Source: Neurospora tetraspora
Taxonomy: Eukaryota > Ascomycota > Sordariomycetes > Sordariales > Sordariaceae
Reading direction: 5' to 3'
Assembly: GCF_033439725.1 (NCBI RefSeq)
Contig: NW_026944387.1
Coordinates: 1,488,001-1,552,000, forward strand
Length of the DNA: 64,000 nt
Part shown: in pieces, positions 22,270 to 35,469 of the stretch
Layout: every line of letters starts with the position of its first letter
Position numbering within the stretch: position 1 is the first letter of the stretch
The notes under the pieces: model-generated
The model's database searches: none
What the model was told of the DNA's origin: nothing
The model's input: the letters and a program-made list of their open reading frames with translations, nothing else
Position numbers and translations under genes: made by a program

Positions 22270-23195
22270 ATGGCTACACGTGCGGCACATAAGCGCGTAA
22301 GTCCACCAAATCCCATGGTCTTTGCTGAACAATGACTGATCATTTCTTCTAGTTGACGCGCGAATACAAATCCATCACCGAGAACCCCCCGCCGTACATC
22401 ACTGCCCACCCCTCCGAGTCCAACATCCTAGAGTAAGCATCTACCACTACCAGCCTCGCTTATATCTGGCCAGCGGCTGACATACAGTTCTCCAGATGGC
22501 ATTACATCATCACAGGTCCCGAGAACACTCCTTACCACGGCGGCCAGTACTGGGGCACCCTGATCTTCCCTCCCAACTACCCCTTCGCCCCTCCTGCGAT
22601 CCGCATGCACACTCCCTCCGGCCGCTTCACACCCTCGAGCCGACTATGTCTTTCCATTTCCGATTTCCACCCCAAATCCTTCAACCCCGCGTGGGAAGTC
22701 TCGACAATTCTCATCGGCCTACTATCATTCATGACCTCCGAAGAGATGACGACGGGCTCCGTCTCGGCCACGGAAACAGAACGCAAGTACCACGCCGCGC
22801 GCTCGCGATGGTGGAACTCGACGGGCGGCGGCTCCCATCTCCGACCGAACGGCGCAGCGGGAAAAGGCAACGTGAAGGCTGGTGACGGCGGCGCCAAGTT
22901 CAGGTCGGAGTGGTCCGAGGTGGACGCTGAGAACTGGAGGTGGATCAAGGAAAACAACATTGACCCAGCGACGGGGAACAGGCCGGAGCCGGCGAACGCG
23001 TCGTCGTGCGGGCCTCAACTGGGCATCGCCGGCGGTGGTAGCGGCAGCAGCGGTGGTCAGGCTCACGCTGTTGTGGACGCGGTTATGCAGCAGAGGGATG
23101 CGGGTCAGGGCTGGATGTCGAGGCATAAGTGGCTGCTGGCGGGATGCTTTTTCTTCTTTTACGTATTGATGGTGAGGATCTTTGGCGAGGCTTGA
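22270..23195 (+). CDS. ubc6: ER tail-anchored ubiquitin-conjugating enzyme E2 J (Ubc6)
   Basis: Three exons (22270-22296, 22353-22432, 22496-23195) encode 268 residues. The UBC fold spans about residues 8-160, with GPENTPYHGGQYWG and the active-site cysteine at position 87 (RLCLSISDFHP), the same number as in yeast Ubc6. The TPSGRF and WNPAWEV-like segments mark the UBE2J subfamily, which lacks the HPN triplet of other E2s. A Gly/Ser-rich linker leads to a C-terminal membrane anchor (WLLAGCFFFFYVLMVRIF). Ubc6 works with Doa10/Teb4 in ER-associated degradation. The first exon is only 27 nt. All splice sites are GT-AG. Confidence 0.96.
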
Positions 23196-24441
23196 GGGAT
23201 GGATATCATGGACGGGAGGACTAGCGAGCAGGAGGGATGACTACTATCAGCGAAGGATGCGCACTTTTTTTCCGGCGAAACCACCGAACACGAGATCAAG
23301 CCGCGGTCGCCAGGGAGCCGCTTTGTTGGGGATTTGAAGATTTCCGTTTAGTGCAACATGGCATACGGTTTTTTTTACGAGCATCGGCGTTCCGGAAGGA
23401 GGGAGGCAGTGCAGGCCGTGGACAGAATCGTTAGCGTACGTAATATCACGGGCATTACCAGTTCATTAGCGTTGGACATACAGAGACAGGACGGGGGGTG
23501 AAAGGAGTGACAAAGAACAAGACCAAGACCAAGAGCGGAAGAGAATGGGTTCCTCAGGGCGAATAGGTGCTGGAGTTAGACTGGAGCATGGTGGGACATT
23601 TCATGACGCGTGTGAACTCGAGAAGGAAGCATTGGTGGAAAGACCAATGAATGGGTGATGTATCGTACATACCTTATCCATCATCAGAAAAGAATCCAAG
23701 GAAAGGTTTCCCACTCACTCAGCGCCATCGACTTATGTCGCACATTCATTCGGAACTAGTACACCCTAAACACTAGAACAAGCTGATTGAGTGAACAAGT
23801 GTTTTTGATAGCATCCCGTATCCAAAAGTCCTATATAATATGTACATGATGATCCAGAGTCCAGAGTCCAGACATTCATTCCCCAGAAAGAAAAGAAAGA
23901 AATTTTATTCATCGACGAATCCCGTCCCCAGCGCTTTTTCCATAAATCTATATGACTTCGAACAAATTACATTATCATGTACAAAAATGTTTCGACTTGC
24001 TGACGATAAGTCTTGAAGAAGAGAAATATATCGCATATCGCTGAGCCCAAATCGCTGAGAAATGCTAGGTAAACCAACTGGCCAAAAAATGTGAGTGCGG
24101 TGGGGGGGTTTTGAGTGTATAGTGTAGAGATGAGATGTGTCTCGTAAGAAGTTCGAACCGGAACACCGTAAATGTAAAAAAAAAATTGCATGATGACCAT
24201 CATCAAACTTAAACCCATTGCGAGACGATCGCTCTCTCTCTCTCTCTTTCAAGTTCTTCACTTCTTTCAACATCGCGTGAACTTGTTCAATCCTATCCAA
24301 TTCCTCAATCGTCTCCTCGTAAGTAAGTAGTAGTGATGGTAGTGTAAATATGTGTGTGTGGGGTATATAGACGTTGTTTGTCTTTTCTAGATTTTTGTTT
24401 TGGTGTAGTTGAGATGGTTGTGGAGTTTTGATGATAATATT
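23196..24441. other. Convergent intergenic region with a CT microsatellite
   Basis: About 1.2 kb between the 3' ends of ubc6 and the ABC transporter gene. It contains a (CT)8-like tract at 24232-24247 and a short tandem of GAGTCCA units near 23853-23876. No coding signal seen. Confidence 0.5.
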
Positions 24442-27400
24442 TTACTCCTTCTTTTGCTTCTTGAGGAAGCCAAAGATGCCGTTCTTCTTGGGGACGCGGA
24501 CGAGCCAGTAGACGGCGAGGGCGGCCATGATATTGAAGGCGATGTAGGCAAAGAGGATGCTGTTGTTGGAAGGTTTTATGTTAGTATTTAGTCCTTTCAA
24601 AATATGATAAGGGAAGAAAGAGAGAGAGGGAGAGGAAAACATACCCAAAGTTGCGCCACCTATCGGCATAGTCGGACGACACGCCAGCAAGGAAGGTGTT
24701 GGTCTTGCCAATGGAGCAGAAGCTGCACTCATCCGTGGCGTCCGGGTTGAGGAGGTAACCACCAGCGGCCTTGATGTAGTCGGCCATGTACTCCTGGCAA
24801 GTGCCGTTGAGGGGGTTGAACTTGAGGAACTCGACATCCGAGCAGTGCACGTCCGTGTTGGCCACGCCGACCGACAACATGGCGCTGACCAGGTACGTGA
24901 AGGGGCTGACGCGGTACATGAAGATCCAGAAGCGGGGCATGGTCTCGGGGCTGGCGAGGACACCGCAGAAGATCAGGCAGAGGGAGAAGAGCAGCTGGGC
25001 AATGTTACCACCGGCCTCGGCGGTCTCGAAACCGGCAATCATGAAGTCGGTGAAGGTCGAGGTGAACCACATGAAGGCGAGGAGGAGCAGGAACATCAGA
25101 CCGCCACGCTCAGTGACTTGGCCCATGGGCTCGGCGTTGCGGTACAGGCCGACGGGGTAGTACCAGCAGAAGTACATGATGGCACCCATGAGCGCGTTCC
25201 AGGGAAGCTCGACGATGATCTGGGAGAGCATGAAGACCTTCCAGCCGTAGACCTTGGACGGGCGCTCACGGACCTCGTAAAGCGAACGCTGGACGACGAA
25301 GTGAGGCATGGTCTGCTGGACGAGCTGGCCGAAGATGGTGAGCAGGTTGAAGATGGCGAACATCTGGTTCTGGAGACCCTGGATGGTGTTGGGGGCGTTG
25401 TAGAAGACGAAACCGATGAACATGGAGACGGAAACACAGAGGGCGGTCTTGGAGTAGATGTACGACGGGGTACGCCAGTACTGCTGGAAGACACGGTAGG
25501 TGACCTCTCTGAGCTGCTCGAAGAAGGGAGCGGAGAATTCATTGTAGCTACCAGCGTCACCATCCATTTCCAAAGCGTCCGCGTCCTTGGGGTTGCTCTT
25601 CAGACGTTGCAACTCCTCCTGGACAGCCTGGTACTCAGGGCTGGAGCGCCAAGCATCGTGCCAGTCAATCTCGGAGTGAGTTCCAGGAGCAGCACCGATA
25701 ACCTCGAGCATCCACTCGGCGGGGTTGGCATCAGCAGGGCACTTGAGACCGCTCTGGCGCTCGAAGTAGGAAGCCATGGTCTTGGAGTTCTTGCCAATGT
25801 CACCGAAGTAGACGGTCCTACCACCCTTGGCCAAGAAGAGCAGACGATCGAAGCGCTGGAAAAGCATGGCCGAGGGCTGATGGATAGTGCACAGAATAGC
25901 TTGGCCGCTCTTGGTCAGCTTCTCGAGGAGATCTAGAATAGCCCACGAAGTCTGGGAGTCGAGACCAGAAGTAGGCTCGTCAACGAAAAGAAGAAGAGGA
26001 GGCTTGGCAGCAAGTTCGACACCGATAGTAAGACGCTTTCTCTGCTCGACGTTCAGGCCTTCACCGGGGACACCAATGACAGCGTCGGCATACTCCTCCA
26101 TGTCGAGGAGCTTAATAACCTCATCGACGTAAGCGAGCTTCTCGGCGCGGGGAACATGGGCGGGCTGGCGGAGGAGAGCACTGAAGTTCAAGGCCTCGCG
26201 GACAGTGGTGGTTTCGAGATGGAGATCCTGCTGTTGAACATAACCGGTCTTGCGCTGGAAAGAAGTGTCGCGGGGCTTGCCATCAACCAGCATCTCACCA
26301 GTGATGACACCAACGTTGATACGGTCAGCGAGACAGTCGAGAAGCGTGGTCTTACCGGCACCGGAGACACCCATAAGAGCAGTCAAAGTACCAGGCTTAA
26401 CCCAGCCGTCAACGTTGTTGAGAATCTGGCGGATTTCCTTCTTGATGGGAACATGGTAGGAGACGTTGTTCCAGTGAAAGACGCTAGTCTGAGCCTGCAA
26501 GAAACCAGCCTCCTTGTCGGAAGTATTGCCATCGCTGACGTGACCCTTGCCGGCAACCTGAACGCCACCAGACTCGGCATCGCCCTTGTTCTCCTTGAAG
26601 GAAGCAGGCTTGTAACCCCTGCGGAAGACGAGAACCTCACCCTTGCTCTTCTTGGCAGAGACAGCCTCGGCGGAAACGATGTAGGTGAAGAGGAAGAAGC
26701 AGATGAAGGCGATGATGATACCAAAGTTGCGCCACCTGTGGCTGTTAACGTAGTTGAAGCTCTGAAGGAGGTAGTCATCTCCAAGAACGTAGTCCTGGCC
26801 AGCGACGGAACCAACAGCTGAGCAGACATGGTTCAAGTTACCGACGTTGGCGTACGTGGAGATCTTGGGGCTGGGAACATACGCAGTGCAAGAAAACTTG
26901 CGCCCGGAGAACTCGTTCAGCATCAACGACTCGAAGGCATAGGCGATGGGATCAATGTAGTTGATCCAGCGGCACCAGTCAAGCATGTAGGTGGTGGGAA
27001 TGGCGAAACCGGTGAAGATAACGAGCGCAAGGATGATAATGGCAGCGGGCACCATGGCCTGAGACAGCGTACGCGAGCAACTGGCGATGGTACGGAAGAT
27101 CATCGACATGACGAGAACAGTGACGAAAGACACGAGCAGAAAGAAGAAGAACGGTCCTGGTTCTCGGCGCAAGTTCGTCATAAAGTACAGCGTAATGTTG
27201 AAGACGATGGAGTTGGCGAGCTTGTAGGGCATATCGACGAGCATGGAAGCGAAAGCTTCAGCGGACGGGTGATACAGAGCATAACGAGCGTGCTTCTCGA
27301 CAATCGGACGTTGAGCGTAGAGGGTCAGAATTTCGAGGGCCGAAGAGAAAGCGTTCATGAGAATGGCGAAGAAGAGAAGAGCGCCGCGCTGGTAGAAGCT

Positions 27401-29167
27401 GTCCGTGGTGGGTTGCATGTTGTAGAAGACACTGGAGATGATGAGAGCCATGATGAAGTTACCGATAAGAGAACCCATTGTGATACTAGGATCTCCTACC
27501 AAGCGTCGCCATCCTCGCCACAAGCACAACTGAATCTGTTGCACGTAAGAGAGCGTGAAGGGAGACTTGGCGCGCTGACCCTTGGCCTGCTGGGCCTTCT
27601 TGGAGGCGCGGAAAGCCTCAGCATCAGGTCCGTTGATGGGATGCTCTTTCTTGTACTCTTCGATCTCAGCCTGGAGAGACTTGTACTCGGCACTGTTCTT
27701 CCAGGCAGCAGCGAACTCGTCGGGTGTACGAGGAGCCTTGCCCTCAAAGCCGGGGCGAACAATGCGCTCTGTGGGACTGGTCATGGAGGTGAGGAAATCG
27801 GGAGTGGTCTGGCGAGCAGGGCATTCGAAACCCAGATTGACGAAGTACTGCTTGGCCTCGTCGGCACGGCCGAAGAAGATCTGGCGACCCTCATACAAGA
27901 CAGCAGCCTTGTCGAAGAGGTCGTAGGCGCTCTGAGGGGCTTGGTAGATGGACACGCAGGCAGTGCTTCCGAAAAGCTCAGTCTGCAACCTGAGGGTCTT
28001 GACGAACTCGATGGCGTTGGCACTGTCGAGACCTCTGGTACTGTTATCCCAGCACTGAAGGGGAGCACCAGAGAGAGCGGCCTCGGCAATGGAGACACGC
28101 TTTCTCTCACCACCCGAAACACCACGGATATACTCGTTACCAACACGAGTGTTGATGGTGTGGCTGATGCCGAACATGGCCATGACGACATCTCGGAGAT
28201 GGTTGGAGAAGGCGTCCTTGGTGACGCCGTTGGGGATGTGACGAGGAGCACGGGCGCGAGCCGCAAAGGTCAAAGTCTCGCCCACCGTCAACTGGGGGAA
28301 ATGGGTATCGACTTCGGCAGAGTAGATGGCCTCACCACGGTGATGTGTGTGGATCTCCTTGGCGGTCATACCCTGATAGTTGAAGTAGGACTGGTCGTCG
28401 ATGAAGATGCCATCGTGCTCGCCGGCAATAGTCTTGAGGAAGGTTGTGCAGCCGGAACCAGGGGGGCCCAAAACAACCAACATCTCACCCTTGCGCACAA
28501 CACCATCGAAGTCGCGGAGAATGTCGATGCGGCGCTGGCGCCCCATGCCAATGAGGTTGCGGACCTCGCTGACGACTCCGAGGCCAACATTGAGAACATC
28601 CTTCTGGTAATCCGTGGCAGAGCCGAAACCGAAAACGTTCATGTTCTGGAAAGCGACACCGGTGGTGCGGAACTGATGACCCTCGCCATTGATCTGCGCA
28701 ACGATGGCCTTGGCCCAAGCACGAGAGTTGAAGTTGGGACCATTGGGGTTCAGTGGTGAGTTCTCGTCGTCGGCATGGAAGACAGATGTTCCCTCGGGAA
28801 CGGCAACGTGAGACTGCGAAGTGTACTTTCGTGCCAGGGCGAGGACTTGGCTTGCGCGGCGGTTCTCCTCGATGCGATCCTCATCCTCCTCGCTGGTGCT
28901 GTCGCTGTCGTTGGCATGCTGAGCGTCCTTTTCCTTCCCAGGACGAGCGGTGCTTTCGTCAACCTCGGTCATGGATGTGGCCCGTGTTCCCGTCATTTGG
29001 TCGTTGTGAGAGTGTGAAGAGCCCGGCTCGGGATGAGTAGGCCCGGAAGGGTTGGCGGCGACAGTTTCCTCCTCCAAATCGTGTGTCTGTCGGCGTCCAA
29101 GGGGTGCTCCAGAAGTCTGGGCTGTGTGGTCGTAGTTCCCGAAGGAACCAGTGCCCATAAAGGACAT
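24442..29167 (-). CDS. cdr4: PDR-type ABC transporter, CDR4-like multidrug/azole efflux pump
   Basis: Two exons (29167-24645 and 24559-24442) give 1546 residues in the full-size order NBD1-TMD1-NBD2-TMD2. NBD1 has the degenerate fungal Walker [14 protein letters not shown] (about 235), signature [10 protein letters not shown], and Walker [15 protein letters not shown]2 has a canonical Walker [14 protein letters not shown] (about 930) and a degenerate signature [12 protein letters not shown]. This asymmetry is the hallmark of yeast Pdr5/Candida Cdr-type pumps. The terminal exon supplies the last membrane helix and a Lys-rich tail. The C-terminal intron (85 nt) must be spliced; read-through would stop early. 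The symbol rests on overall resemblance to N. crassa CDR4, which affects azole sensitivity, and is tentative. The first ~150 residues are hydrophilic and Ser/Thr/acid rich, a likely phosphoregulated region. Confidence 0.95.
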
Positions 29168-32100
29168 GTGTGGTGATTTCTTTTCGTCCGAACGACTTGC
29201 TCCAATTATAAGTCGGCTGTTGTATATGCCACGTGAGTCGATGATGAGATGATATTAAGTTCTGCCCTAACCCCGAGGATCTTGGTGTAAGTGTCGGTCC
29301 GTGCCTTATGTGTAGGTAGATGGACCCCCACGATGTATGCCGGGGTAGGGTGGGGTGGTGTGGACGAATTCGTCTGAAGAGAGTTGAGACTGAATGTGAA
29401 AAGGACTTACAAGGCAGAGAGGGCAGTCAAGATATTATATGTATGCAAGCAAGAAGAGTCGCAATTGTCGACTAAACCAGAAAGAGAGAGAAGGAAGTGG
29501 GAGTGTGCCTGGTGTGTGTGTGTGAAGCGAGTGGAGGGTTAGGCTGCGGTAAGCACTGTTCTCTATTGTTGTATAAGTAGCGATAGTCCGGAGATCAGAG
29601 GCAACAAGTGAAATATCGCCGGGCCGCGGGACTATAAAAGAGGCCCAGAGTTGGAGTGCGAAAAGTCTTTTGGGAAAGGGGGACGGGGTCCTCGCAGGCT
29701 CCGAGACTCTGAGAAGAGTGGAGCCGGCCACTCCTTGTTGGAGGGCCTTCCCCGGGGCGTCTCGGAGTCTTGGGTACCTCCACTCTGGCGGCGCACTGTT
29801 ACCCCCGGTACGTACCTGGTACATGTGCCCCGTACCTTTTTCGCAGCGACCCCGTTGGCGCCCGTCCGCTCCCGTCGTCAATCAGAGTGCCCCGGAAACG
29901 ATAGGGTGGCCAATGGATATTTCCCCTTCTCGTTCGTCATTCTGGTCTAAATTACCGTCAAGCAAAAGGCTCAGCCGCTGGATGATTCATATTGACTCTT
30001 GTTCCCAGGCGGAGGTCTGCAAGTGACTCTGCACAGATGGTGTCGCAACAACAGCAAAGGGGGCTCTTAGCACGACTCCTCGAGGCATTGCGCGCATAGC
30101 ATCAGGTACCTCTACCCCCCGATCCTACTAAAACGGAGTTGGCAATGCTAGCGATAGGCGGTCTCTTGAGTTGTTCTAGAGGTTGGCTGGAAGACTTTAG
30201 CTTTTAGGTAAGTGGGCCTCCATGGTAGTGATGACGGGACATGATTCATACTGAACAGAGATCTCGGGCTTCTTGGCGCCCCGAGGACCGCTTAGTTCGC
30301 TCCGCTCCGATGCCTTGCGCCGCACCGCCTCAACATCAGTGCAACTGGGTGAGGGGACTTCCTGATCCCCGACATAATGATGTTATAACTTGTCGACGAT
30401 ATTGCAGCCATGTTGTTGGAGTGTGAATGGTTGTGATGGCCCAAGAATCCGAATGCGGAATGTTTGTGTAAGTGGCTTGCTCGTTCTCCACAGCCCTCAG
30501 TGCCGCAGAGACGCTTCTAAGCGCGTCCATACGGTGGCAGCCGAGAAATCATATAACTCGGCCTTCTCCCACCTTCCGTCAACCCTTCAGGTGAACCAGT
30601 GGTGTCAATCAGAATACGCGAGCTCCCTGGCGTCCACTGTCCTCGTGTCAGGAAAGCCGGGTTCCGGATTCTTCATTCGCCCAATCAGGTCGTCTGGACG
30701 CACCCCAATTCGCACCAACAGTTATCTAGAACATGGATGCTGTCGGGCTTCTCACCGTCCTGGCTGCGCCCTGCGGCCTTCCAGGGTCCTGATGTTGGAT
30801 CGGATCAACGGCTATCCGAGGGGAGGGAGAGGACGAACAGAAAGGCCAAACAATTCGAACAAATCCCCTCCCCCGCCAGGGCAGTGCCCAGTGGGAGCCC
30901 GCTTCTCTGGATGTTCGCTGGATCCCCCACGTGCTGGACAATCCACCCAACAGCGATGGCAATCCTTGCTCCCGCAGACACACTTTTTTTCCTTCTCTTT
31001 TCTCTTCGGGGTCTTTTACCAGTCCGATAGCCCGCAACCCGCAACATCATCCAATAGGATTCAATCTCCCTTTTCCATCTACCAGCACCAGGCATCGAAT
31101 GGGTGACGGTGACCTGCCTTTTAAACTCCGAATAAACTCTCTGACCGTTGTTTTAATTGCGGACGCGCCGTGATAGACTGACAGATTCCCCAGTTTCTGC
31201 TTTGGTTCTTGGCGTCACAAAATTGCAGGGTCATTCTCGGGCTGGCGGACTCTATCCTTTTCCGAACGTTGAAGATCTCCCGGATGAAACTGACCGACGA
31301 CCCAGGTCATTCTCTAGTTTACGCGTATATGTCACCGACTATCTCTCCGATTTATCATCCAGCCGCACCAGTCGGAAACTTTTCATCATGAAATCTTCAA
31401 AATCCACAGTGCGTTCGATGATCAGCTTCCACTTGTCGCCTCCACTGAACTCCCCACAATTTCTAACCTTGTTTCGTCATCCCTGTCGGGCCGTCCAGAC
31501 CTTCATTAGCCTATCAGGGACCATCCAGGTCTCACAAAGCGAATACGAAACCGAGACCGATCAAGAATTCCACACCGTTTTCGCACTCAGTAAGGTGTCG
31601 CTTGCAGCTCACATTTCCGTTTTCGACCGTCGATACGTTAAAGTTCCAGAACGAAAACGAAAAACCTCAATTTCTGACAAAGGCAGTTTGGCAAAAGTGT
31701 TCGTTTCTCGACGGTTTCAAATCAAACAGATCCGAGAATACGGAGGCGGATAGATTACGGTACACCGCGCGGGTCTCGAACCCGAGTCGACTGCCACGTT
31801 TTACACGCACACGCACGTTTGCTGATCAGGACGGACGGCTTGGTGAGGTCTTATCAACTTGACTCCGAGATATTAGAGTTCTTATATCAGCAAAAACCAC
31901 CCTCCGCTCATCTTTATGGGCAGTGCGCCTGTCATCGACGAGCGTCAATTCGACATTCCACGGGTTGCACGGTGCCTATCTGACTGGCCTTAGTGGAAGT
32001 TCATCATCATCACCAACATCAAACGATCTATCAAACTTTTACCCAGTCAGCACATATCAGAGTTGATATCGTCCATCGACCCTTGGGCATCTTTATTCTT

Positions 32101-35100
32101 ATATTTATACGTTTCTTACATCACCAACGGCCCGATCCGAACATCCCATATACATACATAGAGCCGCGAATACTTCCTACATGCGTACTGTGGCACGCAC
32201 ACCGGACGGGTTGCAGGACGTCATAGTACATGATGGTAGTGTGGGTGCACGATACATTGCATTGCGCATCAGAAGAACGCAAATAAGCTCCAGTTCTGTG
32301 CACTGAATCATGAGTGTTCTTAACTCGACATCGAATGAGGGTCACCGCGACTGACATAGTTGTAGATATCAGACTTGCCATACCTTCCTGCTCATACATG
32401 ACTATGACTTGCGAGTGGTGCTACCATCTTTCCTTTTGATAGTTGAACAGATCTCGTCGTTTGACTCCAAGGTCGATCTAGCTTCATCTTCTTAAAATCG
32501 CGAGTGCGCTGGCAAGATGTAGCAGTTCAGCGCTCAGGTTCCTATAACATGAGAAAACCCGGGAACCTGAGAGGAGGCGGCTCTGACCAGGATCCTACCT
32601 CCCTTACTTTACCTACCTAGATGGATCAGTGTATTAAGCACCACAGAAGGTAGTTGACGACGGCGGTTTGTGAGCCCTTCCATTTAGAGGAGAATCTGAA
32701 TCGATGAGGTGAGGTCTGGGTTCACTTCTGCAGGGCAGTGACCGTGCTTCTACATGCTTTGCATGTTCTTCTGGGCCGATCCTGACGTCTGTGGGAAGGG
32801 TCAATGCAAAAGCTGCAGCAACATGGGCAGTAGAAGCAGGCGCATAGTGTGTTGGGACCTGTCGACCATGTAGATGGGGGGTTGAAAAGCGTCGGCAGTG
32901 CCACTTTTTCAGCCTCACCAACTACATATAACGAAGGACGGAACAGCGAAAGGACTCCCTAGTAGCGCCTTGCCAAAGCTTTACTGCATTAGCAAAGACT
33001 TTGAATACGTAATTATGTTATCTATCGATGATTCCTGCATTGATTTAGGGCGGATGGGTGGCTGTAAGATGCAAGTCGGTCACGACAAGTGATGAAGCAA
33101 GTCTGTACAAGGCCAAGGTGAGCTAGAGATTTTAACTTGGCCACATATCCTCGAGTGGCCTAACACTAAGCAACCGAGGCTCGGAGTCCGTTTTTTTAGG
33201 GGAAGGTGTAAGAGTGCAGACATGGTCCGCCATGTCTGACTCTTCCAGGTCGGACTTGCGTCCTGGACGGACTTGGGTAGGGCCAAGTCAGGAACGACCT
33301 GTAGCAGCACAGCATGTATATAGCTGTCTGACTCGAGAGTTTTCTCTCTCGACATCATCAATGAGATTATCATCGCTGTTCATGACAGACATTGGTTCAT
33401 CACTTGCGTGACCGCTTTGCACCTTACAGAAGGGGGTTGGCATCCTCGAAGTTGTGATGACAAGTTGCTATCATGACACTTTTACACTCTTCATACCATG
33501 AATAGGTATGCCTGAGATATAGATCGATGAAGAGTGAGGGCATGAACTTTTGATTGACAAGTTGGAGTATATGAGAAGGTCGGAGGGTAACTGTGGCTTC
33601 CATATGTTGAACATGGCATATGAGTTTGGCTTCCGTTTGGATTTCTTCAAAGTCGGCATATCAGTTGTTGACTTCCCTCGGGCTCATTGCTTACTTGGTG
33701 ACACAGACAACGTCTGCAAGTTCCGCCTTGCGAACAACTCTCGGGAGCTAGGCCAGCAATTTGATGTGTGTAACACCTCACTAGCCAGTTTGCGAGCTCG
33801 CCTATCTTGGGTATCACCGAGCTATTGTTACTCCCTTAGGGAAACAAAGTGACAAGCGTTGAAGTATATTTTGCGGGATGGAGACTGACTCGTTCAGGTT
33901 TGCCTCTATTCATGTATCGGTACGATCAGAAGACAAATGTCCATTCAGATACTCGTCACGTCCATCCAGTTCTATCTCTTGAGAAGCTGCGAACGTCCCA
34001 GCCAGCCGTTTCTCGCCATACCGTATTCCTTCAGGTTCCTAGACAATCGACAGAATCGACCTTGTTTAAAGGCATCGTGTAGACAACTATTGGATTTTGG
34101 GGGCAGATGGTGAGCGCGAGGAGAGTGTCCGGGTGATAGCTCGATGATGGAAATGTTAAGACTCGCAAGTTCTGTTAGTCAGCAATCGTCCATTCGTCTA
34201 GTAATTTGTGTGCTACTGTTAATGCTTTAGCAGTTTGTGCGTCGAAGAGCAACCACTGGTCGCCTTCCCGCCAGGAGGAACATAAGTGAAGTGCTCGCAA
34301 TTTCGAGGGGTGATTACGTTGATACATGAATAAAAAAGGGAATAAAAAAGGGAAATGCATGACTGTGATGCCTGAGTGATTGACGATCTGCAACAAAGGA
34401 CGGCAGGCAATCTTACTTGTATGCCGACCTCATCTGCACAGGGTTTGGTCTGGTTGAAGCGGGCGGACAGTGGTGCATTCAGTGGTGTCAGTTGTGTGCA
34501 GGTGGACTGGGCTTCCCGTGTCTACATTTCTTGGCACTTGGCACCCACTTCCCAGTTTCGAATTTGTCCTTCTATTTTCTTGTCATTCGGTTCAGGTTCC
34601 ATTCTGTTTTGTTGTCAGCGGGTTCTGCGTGATACCCTCGCTGTCACAGCTGTCATCCGAACGAGCAACAACAACAAGCGACCGTGCTGGCCCCGGTCTC
34701 TTGGTTGTCTGACTTTGTCATTGACATTATCTACCTCTACCTAGTCAGTCATCTTCCCAACTTGGGTGAAGGTGACCATCGACATCAGGTCCCAACCTGC
34801 TCCCACACAAGCACCCGAAACCCCTCCCTCGATTGGAACCTCCCATCGGACCTCGATTCGGTTGGACCCTCTGCCGGAGTTCGCTCCATCCGCCCCAGAT
34901 ACTCCAGGGCGACTGACAACAAGTTCTCGTTGGCCGCCGCCAGGATGAGCGCGCGTGCTATAGCACAACCCCATTGGATCTAAACGCACCGACAGAACGA
35001 CGGCCCTCCGTTCGTCACCGTGGCTTGCCCTGCTTTCTGCTTCTCTACCTTACACGTCAATTGCGGAGTGCGAAAAATCTCACTTCGGACCCCGAATCCT

Positions 35101-35469
35101 CGACTGCTTCATACTTTACTCCCCGTAGCCCTGCGATCGCATCCCGATATCTGAACCTTATCCTCTTGCCGACCCTACTGTCGTGTGGCTCTCCACCCTG
35201 CCACCGTACCCGGTCCGCCCCGCGCACTGAAGCTTGTTGACAACCGAGTAGGTAGACGGGAGCATCCACCTAGCGCACCCACTGCCCGCGGCTGCTGCTG
35301 CTGCTGGCAGGCTTGGCTTGGATCTGCTCCGTCATTCTGATTAGCGCCCCCACCACCTCTTTCGACAAGACAACGACGACACGATAGACTCAATCATTTC
35401 ACGCCATCTTGCTTCGCATCTTTCATCGGCCCCCGGTGGGTCACATCAGCGCCTGTCTCCAATACCACC
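29168..35469. other. 6.3-kb stretch with no recognisable protein-coding gene
   Basis: This region separates the ABC transporter from SIP5. Frames of 100-240 codons occur (for example 30390-31106 and 31157-31753 on plus) but overlap frames of equal length, show no family signature and no convincing splice structure. A fold-back hairpin lies at 33210-33244. The left end contains the ABC pump promoter, with several GGTACC-like sites at 29773-29836. The right end should contain a long SIP5 5' leader. The sequence is not strongly AT-rich, so I see no sign of heavy repeat-induced point mutation. Confidence 0.5.
33210..33244. repeat. Short fold-back hairpin (15 bp with one bulge)
   Basis: The left arm 33210-33225 (AAGAGT, bulged G, CAGACATGG) pairs with the right arm 33230-33244 (CCATGTCTGACTCTT) around a TCCG loop. 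The arms match perfectly apart from one bulged base. The function is unknown; it may be an RNA hairpin or a remnant of a mobile element. Confidence 0.55.

Noticed and set aside
26828-28759. 643-codon plus-strand frame antisense to the ABC transporter
   Set aside because: It is a shadow of the GC-rich minus-strand ABC gene; the translation is low-complexity Glu/Val/Gly without family signature, whereas the opposite strand carries all ABC motifs.
30390-31106. 238-codon frame in the gene-free island
   Set aside because: It overlaps other frames of similar size on both strands, with no splice sites, motif or codon bias to choose among them.
31157-31753. 198-codon plus frame
   Set aside because: No family resemblance and no leader or promoter context; kept as unannotated.
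31760-31800. Pol III B-box-like sequence (reverse strand GGTTCGAGACC)
   Set aside because: A matching A box, acceptor stem and anticodon arm are absent, so no tRNA folds here.
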